Source: Ascaphus truei
Lineage: Eukaryota > Chordata > Amphibia > Anura > Ascaphidae
Length of the DNA: 64,000 nucleotides
Assembly (NCBI GenBank): GCA_036426205.1
Contig: CM071568.1
Span: forward strand, 215,369,245 to 215,433,244
Direction of reading: 5' to 3'
Shown here: positions 45,400-57,400 of the stretch, in pieces
Position numbering within the stretch: the first letter of the stretch is position 1
How the letters are laid out: each line of letters starts with the position of its first letter
Translations under genes and position numbers: made by a program
The notes under the pieces: generated by a model
What the model was told of the DNA's origin: nothing
The model's input: only the letters and a program-made list of their open reading frames with translations
The model's database searches: none

Positions 45400-45959
45400 A
45401 TTTGTACTTGTATTGGGGAGTTGAGATCCCCTATTTTTCACCCAGACAGCAGAAACCTATATAATTATATTGTGTTACGCCTAACCACCCAATATTGTAG
45501 ATAATACACACATGATAGTGCCCACAATTTTTTTCTTTCACAGATTAGCATTAGAGTTGGAGAAAGAAAAGAATGGAGTTATGTTGAAGAGATTAGAGAG
45601 GAGAGAGAGATGCAATGTACAGGCAAGTGAAAAGCTAAACCCCATATTGATGTCAGAGTTTTAGGCAAATTATATATGATCTCTTGACCAATGCACCCAG
45701 GCACTGTAAAAAAAAATATTTCTTTCATGTCTTCTACTACACTCCCACGTATTGTTGGTCCCATTCGTGTTATGGGTTTAGGTATCTGCTCTCTCCTATC
45801 TTGGTGTATTTGTTTATTTTACAGCATAACATACTAAGGATGGATGGTTTCAATTCATGCCATGTCATGCAAATGGAATGTTGGACTCCCCTAATTTGAG
45901 TCCGGAGTCGGTTCAGATTAATTTGAATGGCGAGTGCGAATCTCTGTGCGAGAGTCAAA
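45400..45959. other. No gene recognised
   Basis: AT-rich, unique-looking. Confidence 0.45.
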
Positions 45960-46330
45960 ATAATACCAAAACAAATGAAGAAAAGAGAGCAGGCAGCGCC
46001 CTGCCATAAAAGCAGAAGGAGGCTCACAGGTTAAAAAAAGAAAAACCTTTTATTTCATAATGGGATCAAACAAAAAAAGCCCCCAGATAACTCCAACAGC
46101 ACCACACCTACGTGTTTCGGGCCATGTGCCCTTTATTAAGGTGTCAGTGTTTAGGATACAGTTTGTGCTATATATGTGTGCCTGTGAGCACTAGGCACTA
46201 ATCCCTGTCCCCTGCAAGGGAAGCTGCATCATTTACCCCATACAGTGCCAAGGTCCAGGCGGTTATTTAATTATCTCTGAAGGGTCCTTTTGGTTTTTGA
46301 AGCGCCGGCTATCTACACTCTAATACCAAA
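45960..46330 (-). mobile_element. PLE terminal (pLTR-type) fragment
   Basis: Contains 'gcaggcagcgccctgcc' at one edge, a polypyrimidine/AT stretch, the hammerhead remnant 46104-46144, and 'gcactaggcactaatccctg'. No coding region attached. Confidence 0.5.
46104..46144 (-). ncRNA. Decayed hammerhead-like motif
   Basis: Minus strand: stem I ACACC, core TTAATAA, A, stem II GGGC over GCCC, GAAA (46115-46118), CACGTA, GGTGT closing with five perfect pairs. The core differs from CTGATGA by three transitions (C to T, G to A twice), the pattern expected of age and deamination. Helices and GAAA are intact. Confidence 0.5.
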
Positions 46331-46654
46331 ACAAAACCTCATTTTTTATTCCTGCTCATGATTAGATCTTACAGTATTTTATCCTCCATAAAAATACCAA
46401 TCCCTTATCCTGCTGCCATTATGCTTCAGCGGGGTAAGAGAGCAGTTTGGAAGGGAGGAGCAATAGGCACTGCAGCAAGAGAAATGTTAGAAGAAAAAAC
46501 AAAAACAAGAAACACAGAAAGAAAACAGAGGTATGAACCAACCAGAAACAAGGAGAGAAACATAAAAAAGCAGCTCCTCTCATCATCTCCCCCTACAGTT
46601 TGTCCCCATCTCCTCCGCTCCCTATCTAGTGCACTAAACCTACCTAAGTCACCT

Positions 46655-46780
46655 TTTTAACCTCTGTCTCATATCCGGCACACCCCCATCTGTCTTTAAA
46701 CATGCACTCATCACGCCCATTCTAAAGAAACCCTCTCTTGATTCAATCTCTAATCAAACTACTCTATTGATGAGCGACAA
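46655..46780 (+). pseudogene. LINE reverse-transcriptase fragment
   Basis: Translation gives GTPPSVFKHALITPILKKPS, the conserved 'fP..fK.A.ItPi.KKps' stretch that precedes the RT fingers in L2/CR1-type LINEs. The frame breaks soon after. It is much shorter than a working LINE. Confidence 0.6.
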
Positions 46781-48603
46781 AGGGCACTGCATTAACGCTC
46801 AGTGACACCAGTCATAACAAATCACTCTAGTGTACAAAAGTATGCATGTTATTGGCGTAACACAAGTGCCATGCCACTCAGCTCTATCATTAAACCAGTA
46901 CCTGTAAGCAGGCATTATTCGTAACTAATTATATCCAGCTGTCAGTGTCTGGCTCTGCCTGGACTTTCTTTCATGTACCGCACTACATTGGGTCTAGGAC
47001 TCCTGGTCTCCTTGATGCTTTATCATTTTTATTGTGACTGATTGTAGTCTATTATTCACTGTACTATATAGAGAGAGCAGCAGTTACACTATTATTATAA
47101 GACCAAGCCTTGCTATTTCTGCCAAAAATTCTGACAGTTTTGGTCAAGGACAGTCTGGGCTAACAAGCTATCCATTTATCCAGCTTTATTTTCTATCCTA
47201 GTAATTACTAATAAGCTAACACTATGAAGTAAAATAATTAGATTAACATGTTATAGTCTTTTCAATAAATATTTGTAGCGTAGCCGTAGACTCGTAGGAA
47301 GAAGAGATGGACATAATTTTGGTACAGATTGTTATGTTGGTGGTGTCGGCATTGTTGCAGATGGCGATAAATCTGATCAAGTTAAATCAGTTGAAGTGGT
47401 GCTGTTGGTACTGGTGATGATCCAGCTACAAGTCGTACTCAAAGTTATCATTATAATAATAGTCAAAGCAAGTATAAGCTGGGGGACATTAATGGGACTG
47501 TCAATTAATCACATTCACACCAATCTCACTGCAGGCCCACTTCCCCTGTCACACCCACTGTCTAGTAGATGACAAATGAAATTCCAATTAAGAAGAGACA
47601 TAAAAAGGGTACTGAAAGCGAAAATTCAAGTCAGCCGGCTATGTTCCTATCCCTTTCTAGTACTTCTCAAACTAAGATGGACAATTTATGGAAGCATAAT
47701 ATTGAGAACTAGCTGTACCCGGCGTAACATATGCCGATCTAGCAGATCTGAAAAGTTATTAGTTAAACATTATTCTTTGTTTTCACCCCTCCCTGTGATG
47801 CCTTGCTGTCTCTTGTCCCCTCTTCCTCACCTTAATCTCTCCTCCATCACGCCTTGCTACTCTTTGCACTCTCTCCTGGTAAGTACACGTATATATACCT
47901 TAGCTATGTCCACATGCCAAACTAAGCCTAAACGAGGTGTGAGTACTGTAATTAAAACGTTTAAACACAGCAGCCAACAGCTGCTGTGAAAGCACGAATA
48001 TCAACATGCATGCATAATGTGCCCTTTACCCAGCAATCCAACAAGAGCTCTACTTCCCCTGACTCTAACAAAAACTCACGTGGCAAGAAATAATAGTACT
48101 GGTACTACTAAGGCCTACTAATCTTCCAGCATGGGGGAGCACTATTTTAAAGATAAAAGAAGCCTAAATATCTGGGATAGGACACAAACTGTCATTGTGG
48201 GTACTTTAACACAAAAACTCCCAGTGGCTTGAATGTGAATTTTCTGTGCAATAATGCCCTGATTGGCACTATCATAGTTTAATGAATAATCCCGACTGTT
48301 TCTCAAATGTCTACTACGGGATGTCCAGAACAGAACCTCTTATTTTACCCACATGCCTTCCTCTAGCCCTACAACTAACCTTTAATTCATCTTGCTTTAC
48401 TTCACCAGTTTCCCTATTTATCAAGCCCACAGCCATGGGCTGGCTGGAAAATTTTCCCTGGGGGGCAAGCCCAACAAACTGTATTAAGGACCTGGCAGCC
48501 CACACACCATATACACGCACCATAGACATACAAACGCACATACGCACAGACCAGATACACACACCGGATGCACTCAGAATGAACAGAGATTGATTGAGAG
48601 TGA
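46781..48603. other. No gene recognised
   Basis: AT-rich. 'gaactagctgtacccggcg' at about 47705 is the phrase that often marks the edge of a dispersed repeat. The frame at 47576-47989 is not recognisable. Confidence 0.4.
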
Positions 48604-48770
48604 GAATATTCAGGCACTCACAGGACTTGAAAAAATGCTAAATTGTAATCTATTTAATCAACATTTTGTCTAATAGAAAAGCCTTTCTCAAGAAAGCCAT
48701 ACACGCTGAAACGTTGATGAACTAAATTACTATTTTTACATTTTTCAAGTCCTGTGACTACCTGAATTTG
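48604..48770. mobile_element. Small foldback with hammerhead-like centre
   Basis: Arms 48604-48640 and 48735-48770 are inverted complements around TCACAGGACTTGAAAAA. The centre includes TTTCTCAAGA (48684-48693), AGC over GCT, GAAA (48708-48711) and CGTTGA, a weak hammerhead-like order. It repeats on a small scale the design of the foldback at 3.2-9.6 kb. Confidence 0.55.
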
Positions 48771-48844
48771 TTCTACTTTTTGACTATCCAATTCAGTTTC
48801 GGGTGCACCCAGACAAGCTTGCAGACTATGTACTCTATACATAT

Positions 48845-48990
48845 ACACTGTGTATATATATATATATACACACACATACTATTCATACATCGTGTATATA
48901 TATTATACACATTGTGTGTTTGTGTGTGTATACACATATACATCTATACACATACAGTATATGTATATACACACATCATATATACATCTA
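48845..48990. repeat. TA/CA microsatellite cluster
   Basis: Mixed TATATA, CACACA and TGTGTG runs that create short Ile/Tyr/His-rich frames. Confidence 0.9.
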
Positions 48991-50408
48991 TACACACGCC
49001 ATCTATGGCCAGAATCAGTGAGCTGCTGCACTGAGATCCTTCTCCTCTCCTCCTCTCTGCTACCGGTCCAAAATGTTATGTTCTGACCGGCCCTGCGGGC
49101 AATTTCACCCCTGACTAGCCCGCACCTGCCCGTGACACCGGTAGAATGTTTGGCAGATGTCCCTTTTTCATCCTGAAATCGCATACACGTTTCACCTTTA
49201 AAAAAAACTGCTACCTCATCCTCACTTTAATGATTCCAAAAAAAGTTATTCCCTTCTTTATTCCACAGTATCTTGCAATGATAATGGAAACCTTATATTG
49301 GCTGGTCACCTACAGTACGTTCCCAACCTGTCTCCACCCCGATCAAGTTAAACTCCTACCAGCAGCTTTATGTCTCACATGCACTACTATTTTTCTACAA
49401 GTTTCCAGAAAGCGTGATGTCAAAATATTTTGTACGCTCTTTCCACTGCAATTTCCTGTCTGTACTATTAGATTCATATTATCCTTCCCGTGTTTCAATG
49501 TTGCGTAAAATCTAATCATTTAACACCTTCAATGCCAAAGGGGCCGGCAATGGTTTACGCTAACACAATGACAGTATTTGTTTGTGAATTCGCTAATTAA
49601 TATCTTCGTGTTACTATCAATTACTTTAGTATGGAAATGATCAGGATTAAACTGGGAAAATCTGGTGCAATTCCGGAGTACAAAAATGCACCAGATGTTG
49701 CAATTAAATAATCTTATTGCTTTCACTTGTTTTTGTTCTGTCATCTGTCTGGTGTAGTTTGTTTGTTTTTTGCAGGAACTACAGCACTTTTGCCTGGTTA
49801 CATGTAGAGTCAAGTACAAAGCCATATCTTCCTCGTCATGTTTGCCCTGGTTTTAGAAAGACTTTGACTTACCATCCTGATTGGAAATTAAGCAATTTAA
49901 GGCGATTACCCATCTTTGTAAGCCACCAATTACCTGGAGGTCAAAAGTAGTCTACACGCCTATCTTAACAAGCAACAATCATGCCCCATACTGTATTCAC
50001 TATAATTTGCGCTCAATTCTTGCTTTCAGAGACGTGCAAATCTGTTGAGATTCACTTATTCGCAGTTTTGCACAAACTTTCCAAAAGTTCACAAATCCAC
50101 AAATATTTTCCTAGAACATTTAGGGGGCAATAAACTTAAAGGGAGATTTAGCGTTCACACGTTTCGCCAATACATGTTTTGTAGTCAATAGGAAAATACA
50201 CTGCGCTTGTATCAAATGTACAAATCGACCAGTAAATGCCGTCTAAATTGTATTTTGTGACATATAATGATAATGACTCTAGTGAGAGCACAAGGCATAT
50301 TATTAAATAGGCTGTGTTGCTAATGTTAATAAATCAAACAGAATGTATATATAGATTTGTGTGTGTTTGTGTGTTCTTTCCTTAACAGAGACCCAAAATC
50401 TAGTGAAT
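48991..50408. other. No gene recognised
   Basis: 49060-49140 ('gaccggccctgcgggcaatt') and 48425-48560 look like repeat pieces; the rest is AT-rich. The open frames at 49146-49508 and 49717-49950 have no motif. Confidence 0.4.
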
Positions 50409-50409
50409 G

Positions 50410-50410
50410 C

Positions 50411-50457
<47 letters not shown>

Positions 50458-50458
50458 A
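50410..50458. repeat. (TA)n microsatellite
   Basis: TA runs with two small interruptions, directly before the CTTCCGATC minisatellite. Confidence 0.95.
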
Positions 50459-50665
50459 TGCCTGGCTCTTACGAACACCCCCCACCTCCCCTGGCTCTTC
50501 AGATCACCCCCCTGGCTCTTCCGATCATCCCCCCACCCCCCCTGGCCCTTCCGATCAATCCCCCACCCCCCCTGGTCCTTCCGATCACTCCCCCCACCCC
50601 CCTGTCTCTTCAGATCACCCCCCCTGGCTCTTCCGATCACCCCCCCACCCCCCTGGCTCTTCTTA
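50459..50665 (+). repeat. C-rich minisatellite with GCTCTTCCGATC units
   Basis: Six or seven units of about 28-34 bases built on 'cctggctcttccgatcaccc' and poly-C/'cacccccc' spacers. Variants 'cttcagatc', 'ccttccgatcaatc' and 'tgtctcttcagatc' are mixed in. It abuts the protease-like end of the rearranged Gmr1 fragment. Confidence 0.9.
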
Positions 50666-51500
50666 ACACATCATGTGCCAGTTTGGGTACAATACCCACC
50701 TTGAAATCTAAAGAACCAAACTCTGTTTCAAAAAAAACATCAACATTGGAATATTCATGATTATCCCCATGTATACAACAAATTGCCATTCTTTTGGCCT
50801 CTGGGATTCGGTACGGTTTAAGGTTAACTCGGACCCCCGGTTCAGAGACTAGGTCATGTTCAATTACGCTAGTTCTACCTGGCTGTGTAGAGAAGACTTC
50901 TTTGTTTCTTCTCACTAAATTCTGGACCTCTCGTTTCTGATGCACGGACAGGGTTTCAGCTATGCTTAACCTCTGGGTCAGTTTCTTGATTCTCTGACGG
51001 ACCTGGGGGTACTAGGGTTAACAAGACCTCTCTATCTTTCCAGGGCTTGAGTAGGTTTTATGGTAAATTTGCTCAGGTTTCCTCCTACCTGGCTGTCTTA
51101 CCTTATAATTTACTTCTCCCACTCTTTCCAAGACCTCATATGGCCCATGCCATTTAGCAAGGAATTTACTCTCCACGGTGGGAACCAGAACTAGTACCCT
51201 ATCACCTGGAAAAAAAAATCTGACCCTAGCACCCTTATTATACGTATTCCTCTGTGCTTCTTGAGCTTTCTCCATGTGTTTCCTCACTATGGGTAGGACT
51301 GCAGCAATGCGGCCCTGCATCTGGGCAACATGCTCTATTACACTTCTGTAAGGGGTAACCTCGTGTTCCCAAGTCTCTTTGGCTATATCCAGGAAGCCCC
51401 TTGGGTGTCGGCCATACAATAGTTCAAACGGGGAGAAGCCTGTGGATGATTGGGGAACTTCCCTAATGGCAAATAACAGGTATGGTAACAAACGTATTGC
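50666..51500 (-). pseudogene. Rearranged Gmr1-type Pol fragment: integrase end, RT start, protease piece
   Basis: From 51491 down (minus): integrase core end (YLLFAIREVPQSSTGFSPFE, then LLYGRHPRG) and the C-terminal domain (FFPGDRVLVLVPTVESKFL, KWHGPYEVLERVGEVNYKV). After a stop it continues with the linker and RT start (TSVIEHDLVSEPGVRVNLKP, then YRIPEAKRM). The integrase-before-RT order is the Gmr1 plan, seen here in a second, different copy. At about 50790 the RT frame passes without a break into protease-like CIHGD and KVGIVPKLAHDVL, which should lie upstream of integrase, so the copy is internally rearranged. Confidence 0.85.
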
Positions 51501-51900
51501 AACTATAAGAGCATGCTAGACATTTGGCACAAGTGTAAAAGCCTTTGTTATTCCCAACATGTTTCTGCCTTCGATGGTCAAGTGGACAACTTGGGGCCAA
51601 TTTAGATTTTAGATTCATGGCCTTAGTAAATATAATATTTGGTTCCTGGGGAAGAATTTCGGCTAGAGTATTATCTCTAAGTAGAATTGGCCAATATTTG
51701 TTAAAAATATGTCTTATTTTAGGTGCCATCTCGTTATACTGAGTCACAAACGAGACCGTACGATTGTACTTGTTCACCTGATCTTTTTTCTTATATTCAA
51801 GCAGTGTGTCTCTTTCTATATCATTAACCTGTTTTAAAGCTTCATCTATAAGATTCTCAGGATATTGTCTCACAATGAATTTGCATCTTTAATGCTAAGC
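51463..51900 (-). pseudogene. PLE C-terminal fragment fused to the Gmr1-type piece
   Basis: Minus frame 51463-51873: ENLIDEALKQVNDIERDTLL, SFVTQYNEMAPKIRHIFNKY, PQEPNIIFTKAMNLKSKL and GFYTCAKCLACSYSC. This is the region between RT and the GIY-YIG domain of a PLE, the CxxC motif included. It breaks off at about 51490 exactly where the Gmr1 integrase sequence begins. The PLE differs clearly from the 30-34 kb copy. Confidence 0.85.
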
Positions 51901-52537
51901 TAATTAAAATGATGGGTATTAAAATACAACAAATGACACACATATATATTAACCCTAAGGCCGGGTTAGTCTAATAGGGGAACAATTTGAGGTATATTAG
52001 ATCAAACATTCCCTGAGAGCTGATGTGCAGTATTCCCTAAATGTGGTATTTAGGTTTAGGCAAGGTGGGAAGGGGCTGCGAAAAACCTGTCTAAGATGTC
52101 AGACAAATCCCAAGGTAATAGGTGGGTAAGTGGGTGGATATATGAGACAGATAGTTATGCTTCTAATAAGGCAATGGATCAATACACACTGGTCAGTGTG
52201 TGCTCACCAAACACAAGCTATAATGCTCCAAATGTAAGTAATCAATCGTATCTCTTCTTAATAATACCCCACATGTAATCACCTATATATAGCTATTAAA
52301 CTCCTGGTGCTAGAAAGCTAGCAATCATACACAGATCGTGAGAACAGTGGCTAATAGATCCCTATAGACGGTGTGGCATCTGTCACGTGCACGCGCACAG
52401 TCGGTATTGACGTGGCAGCCTTCCAAGTTGCAGAGCAACCAGCTGTTAGACTGAACGCGTGTACTCCCTTCGATACTGGGCAGGAGTTTATGTGGTGACT
52501 CGGCAGCATTTAGTGAAGGTAGGGCTGCCTTTTTTCT
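51901..52537. other. PLE flank, no coding
   Basis: DNA between the PLE piece and its hammerhead remnant. No frame is recognisable. The PLE's RT and N-terminal parts appear deleted. Confidence 0.4.
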
Positions 52538-52580
52538 CCCGTTACACATTTCATTTAGTGGTATTAGCATTCCTGACGGT
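52538..52580 (-). ncRNA. Decayed hammerhead-like motif of second PLE
   Basis: Minus strand: stem I ACCGT, then CAGGAATGC (consensus CTGAGGAATGC would need two bases restored), loop, AAAT, GAAA (52549-52552), TGTGTA, and ACGGG closing on CCGT with four pairs. Stem I, GAAA and the cleavage-side A are kept, but the first core box has lost two bases. Confidence 0.4.
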
Positions 52581-52994
52581 GGTAGCACATTCATGAATAT
52601 GTGCATAGGTATACTTACAGCCACACCGTCTATATACTCTTCTGGGGGTATTGAGTGCTATTAGTGGGTTCTTGCTTCTTTGCTATTTACCAACGACTCA
52701 AAGGAGTAAAGGAGCTCTCCCACTTTATTCTTTTTTTTTTTTATTTGAATTGTCTTTCAAGTTTGCCCAGGTTTAGAAAAACTAAAAATTAGTCTAAAAT
52801 CATAACTTAACATGCCCTGTATTTACTACAAATCATTATGGCTATGTCACCAGCATGGATAGAACCAGGTTCTTGTTGGTAGATGGTCCCATAGTGGATC
52901 ACTGGTGGAGAGAAGGCCGCTACTCCCCAGAGTTTACAGCTGAAGTCATCCATCAACGGCTGGTAGAAATTAATTTAGGAGTCAGGATACACTG

Positions 52995-53381
52995 GCGACA
53001 CACTTTATTCGAGCTCGGCTAGTCCCACGAATTCGGGTATACCCAGGTGTATTGAGGTTTGTGACTGTTTTCTGCCCGAGTGCATTGAGTTATTTTCCAG
53101 GCAGGGATTGAAGCATTTTATTCCCGCTGGCTGCAATACTGCACAGTATATATATATATACTGCATTACAATTCATGAATTTATGCCATCTGGTAGACAC
53201 GCGAAGCATTGCAGCCTATTAAATCCTAATCATTATCATTTAACAGATCAGCCGCCCATCAGCCAGGCATGAACCCAGGCTGGGAAGGCAAATGCAATGG
53301 GGCTTGTCAAAGGTGAGGAGCGGCGCATTCCAGGTATCTGCCAGGTACATACTGGGTATTTGCTCGAATAAAGTGTGTCGC
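52995..53381 (+). mobile_element. 387-bp terminal-inverted-repeat element
   Basis: The left end GCGACACACTTTATTCGAGC (52995-53014) is repeated perfectly inverted at 53362-53381. The interior is non-coding, including a short (TA)n at about 53143-53162. I could not identify a target duplication, so the superfamily is open. It has the look of a MITE. Confidence 0.75.
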
Positions 53382-53900
53382 AGCAGTACCTAAGTGCCTC
53401 TCTGTTCTATACCAGGAGGTGCATCCTAATGAACCTAAGTTTTGGGTCTTACCTTGCCAAGGAGCTGGCCACAAAATACTAAGGCTTAGCCGAGCTGACA
53501 GGGCAATAAGATACCGGTACCGTCAGTCTCACATCTATGATTTCCGTTATGTCCCAAAACCGATCATGCAAGAATTAGATGATAAACGGCATGATTGGCT
53601 CAAGTTGGCCGTCTGATTACCTCCAATCTCAAATGAGTGTTAAGGAATTCATTAAGGATTCCCTTACTGTTCCATCATGAGAGAATGGCTTATAGGGACA
53701 TGTATATTCATGGATAGGGTAGATGTCTGCCAACAAGCTGGTGCCCCTAAGGTGTACTCTGTGTGGGTGAAGGATTTTGAAGGACATGTGATCCAAAAGC
53801 CTGATCCCAAATATTTTAAGTAGTGCTCCATACTCTTTATGTTAGAAGAGTCAGATTAATCATCGCTGTAACCAATGGATGATTTGCGTCCCTGCTGTCT
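53382..53900 (+). other. Unrecognised open frames
   Basis: The frame 53419-53616 (65 codons; begins MHPNEPKFWVLPCQGAGHK) is charged and Arg/Tyr-rich. It is followed, after stops, by VYSVWVKDFEGHVIQKPDP near 53770. The mild coding flavour and the position next to a possible LTR suggest a decayed retroelement frame or a pseudogene. I do not recognise it. Confidence 0.3.
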
Positions 53901-53929
53901 GTATATGTATTCTGGTTATGTGATAGCAT

Positions 53930-54470
53930 CATATGTGTAACCTGTTATTGCCTTGCAGGCTCCAGAGTGATGGATTGTGCATCAAATTCGTTCCAGTGAG
54001 GAACTGGAATTTCCACCCAGGGGAGATTGTAGCCATGGCTTGTCCAGAATGCTTCTCTGCCTCCTGTCATGTAAGTCCTGATAGCTACAGGCTATGGCAG
54101 GCTATCCTAGGGGCATTAACCCCACCTCATGCTGACTCTCTGAGTGACAGAAGAGGTGGTGCCACAAGGGTCTGTGTATAACCAATCATGGTGCAGACCT
54201 TGTGACCTCCCCTTCTGGTGCATCAGAGAGGAAGTGGTAAATTATAAGCAGTTCAGCTCCCGCCCTCTTTGGGTGAGGAAGCAAGAAGAGAGATTATAGG
54301 CCGCAAGTCAACCAGAGAGCTCAGCACCATCCAGGGGCCTGCGACCCTCTGACATCTATCTGCATCCGCTGTTTAATATCTGTAGTGACTGCTCAATAAA
54401 GCATCCCCTGCCTGAGTCTGAGTCTACAGTCTATTGGGCAGGGGTGTGAAAGAAGTCTGTTCTGGTGAGG
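53930..54470 (+). mobile_element. Possible LTR
   Basis: Has a TATA-like 'aaattataagcag' (about 54238), AATAAA at 54394-54400 and a GT-rich stretch after it, the order of an LTR promoter and polyadenylation signal. No second copy or primer site was found, so this is tentative. Confidence 0.3.
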
Positions 54471-57400
54471 ACTGTCTCTGGAAATCCTGGAGCCCACTGG
54501 AGCTTGAGGCGCTGACACCATGAGTGGAACCTAAGGATCATCAAAAGCCTTTCCTGTTTCCCACACCATCGCAAACCACTCAGCTCTCCTGGACCCTCAC
54601 AGGTATGCACGCACCATAGACAGCAGTAGCCAGCAATACATCTTCGAGAGAGTGGGGGAGGGGAGGAAACAGAGCTACACACGAAATAACAGCAGAAACC
54701 ATAGAGCTTTACGTCTTCCCCTGGGATACTCTGATATATTAGGGGTCTATTTACTAAAGTTACCAGGCTGCAAAACGTGGTATAAATAGCACCATATTTA
54801 TATACATAAAGTATCCCATTGAAAGTAATTCAATTTTTTTCCTTTGAAAAATCTGGTGCAATTCTTTGACGCTGGTTTTTCCCCAGTTGTGTAGTTGGGT
54901 GACTGTAATAAATAAATCTCACAATAACGTTTTATGTTTATATGATATTTCCCATACAATAAATAAATACATATATAATATAGAGAGAGAAAAAGAGTCA
55001 GAGAGAGAGATTTTTCCTTTAATTTGATACATTGGCTCCTCCTTGTGGTTAATCATGTAGTAAGTGACAATAATGTCTTTTTTTCTTTAGGTCAAAGAAC
55101 TGTTGCTAGTTCATTTTTAATGAATATAAGAATTGGTTATTTGTATCACCTAAGGAAAAATATACAGTGCATTGTGTTATAAACTCTCCAGAAAATGACA
55201 TTAATAATTAAACAACGTGAAAAGACTAATGTGCCTCAGTATATTTTAGATTAACTCTACATTCAAAGGCTAATTTACATTTTCAGAAAATAAACTATAA
55301 TCTTCTTTATAAATAGTTTTTACCATTTGCATGATTTAATGTGTAGCTGCAAACGACACAAATTAATTGCAAATAGATTTTATGAATATCCAGTTTTCCA
55401 TAGAGAAAAGCTTTGCTTGTGCTACTGTAATATTTCTGGGCCCAGTGATTAAGACATTGGTTAAATGCTAATAAAATAATTGAATATCTAAGCCTTGAAA
55501 GCTTGCTTCTTACTTTACAGATGTTTTAATACTTTACTTAGTGTCCTTAACAATACCTTGTAAATATAATGATGCGTGCTATTGTACAAAACTTAAATAG
55601 ACTTTTAAAATAGAAAGTATACATTCAACCAATTCAAGGAAGAATACATACTGTATTATACATACACAGTTATTGCATTACAAAAGAGGTTAAACCCCGC
55701 CACAGGAGTTTGGTATTTCTTTACAATACTTTTAACAATCCTTCTGATTACATTGCTGCCTGTAATTAATCATGTTTAAATAATCCCTAAGATCCCGTTA
55801 GTGATAATTAATCAGAGGGTAGAGTTACCTTGCCATCAGGTTTCTCAATGCTAATGTTTATTTCAGAAATAAACCAGGGGGCACTCAATTTCAGAGCTAA
55901 GGAATATTTAGCAGGTAAGAGACAGAATGAACAAGTCTGAGAATGCTTTATCACAGAACCACCTTATAAATTATTTATTCCCTCTAACCCTCTCAGTAGG
56001 CAGAAAGACGTGATCCTTATGTTTAATACCTAGTTTTTTGTCAGCCTTCTTCTGCTCCAGTGACTGTCTTACAAATTGTGGATCCATAAGGAAATTGATT
56101 ATTCATGTGACACAAATGTAGCAACATTTACTGTCTTCGGTACCATGACAAGGCACGAGCTTCCACCTGCGGGACCACATGGTTTACTGTGGTCCGACCA
56201 CAGGCAGCCAACGGTATCACATCCCACGGTTTTGTAGGGTTTCTTTCTTTTTTTTGCAATTCAGTATATGACCTGCAGGTGGTACACTGAATATCTTTGT
56301 TCATGCCCGTGAAGAGAGAGCGACTTACGGATGGGAGGGAGTTAAGGGTTTTTAATATATTTTGTTTCATTAATAAATATTTATTTTTTTGTTTGTGAAA
56401 AAACATAATGTTGAAGTTAACAAGTAGTAAAAAAAAAACATATTGTGCAGTAAATAACAATACAAAACAATATAAAATGCCTAACAACAAATAAATAACT
56501 GAAGCTCACTCCACCGAACCCCCCCCCCCCACCAAGCAATAACCAGTATTAACTACAGCATACTGTCATTCAATTCTATATACCTGAACAGTATCAGTCC
56601 ATTTAAATCCACTGAAACCAGCACATGCACTGTCTACAAATAAACACAGGAACTAAAAACAAAACAAGAGCATGACAGAACCAGCCGCAGCTGCACCTCG
56701 AGCTCTGGTCATGTTTGCGGTGCATCATCCCTACCATGGTGACCATCGAGTCACAGTATACGAGTTTGGCTTGGGCTTTGATATTGGCTACCTCTGGTTG
56801 GTAAATGTCCTCAGTAGTGTTTTGGTGTCAGTGGCAGTGTGCAGTTCAGCTATGGCAAAGTTGTGCATCCAAATTATGTTTGCATATTTTTTCGGATGAG
56901 TCTGCGGTGCACATATTTAAAGCTCCCGCTTGACGGACGGCCCTTCATACAACGAAATGTCAACCCTAAACAAGATTAAACAGGACCCATTTTTATGTTG
57001 TTTCCTGGGGCTCGCTACTGGTCCTATAAATCCATTTGGCCAATTGAGGTATGTGTTTCAAATCACTTTCATGATAGCGCTGTTGACAGGTTTTTGTCTG
57101 TGTTACAATTTGTAGATAGCAACAGAGGAGGTAGTGCAGCTGCGATAACTGAGGTGGCTGTAACATAAAAAGAGTAGGACTAGTCGGGAACCCTTGACCA
57201 AATAACGGGAAGGGAACATGACCCTTGACCTGAGGGTGCTGCAGTTATGCTCTGGGAGGCTGGGGGGGAGGAGGATGAGAGAGAGCTAGGTTATTTAAGT
57301 GGCTGTTGCCATGTGATTTACCTCTCATCTTCAGAAAGCTTAAGCAAATTGAGACAATTTCCTGAAAATGGCAAGCTGGGTGCTGATGCCAGAATGTCAT

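Noticed and set aside
50459..50665. CRISPR-like or adapter-contamination reading of the GCTCTTCCGATC array
   Set aside because: Spacing is irregular, the units drift, spacers are poly-C, and the DNA is vertebrate-like; a minisatellite explains it.
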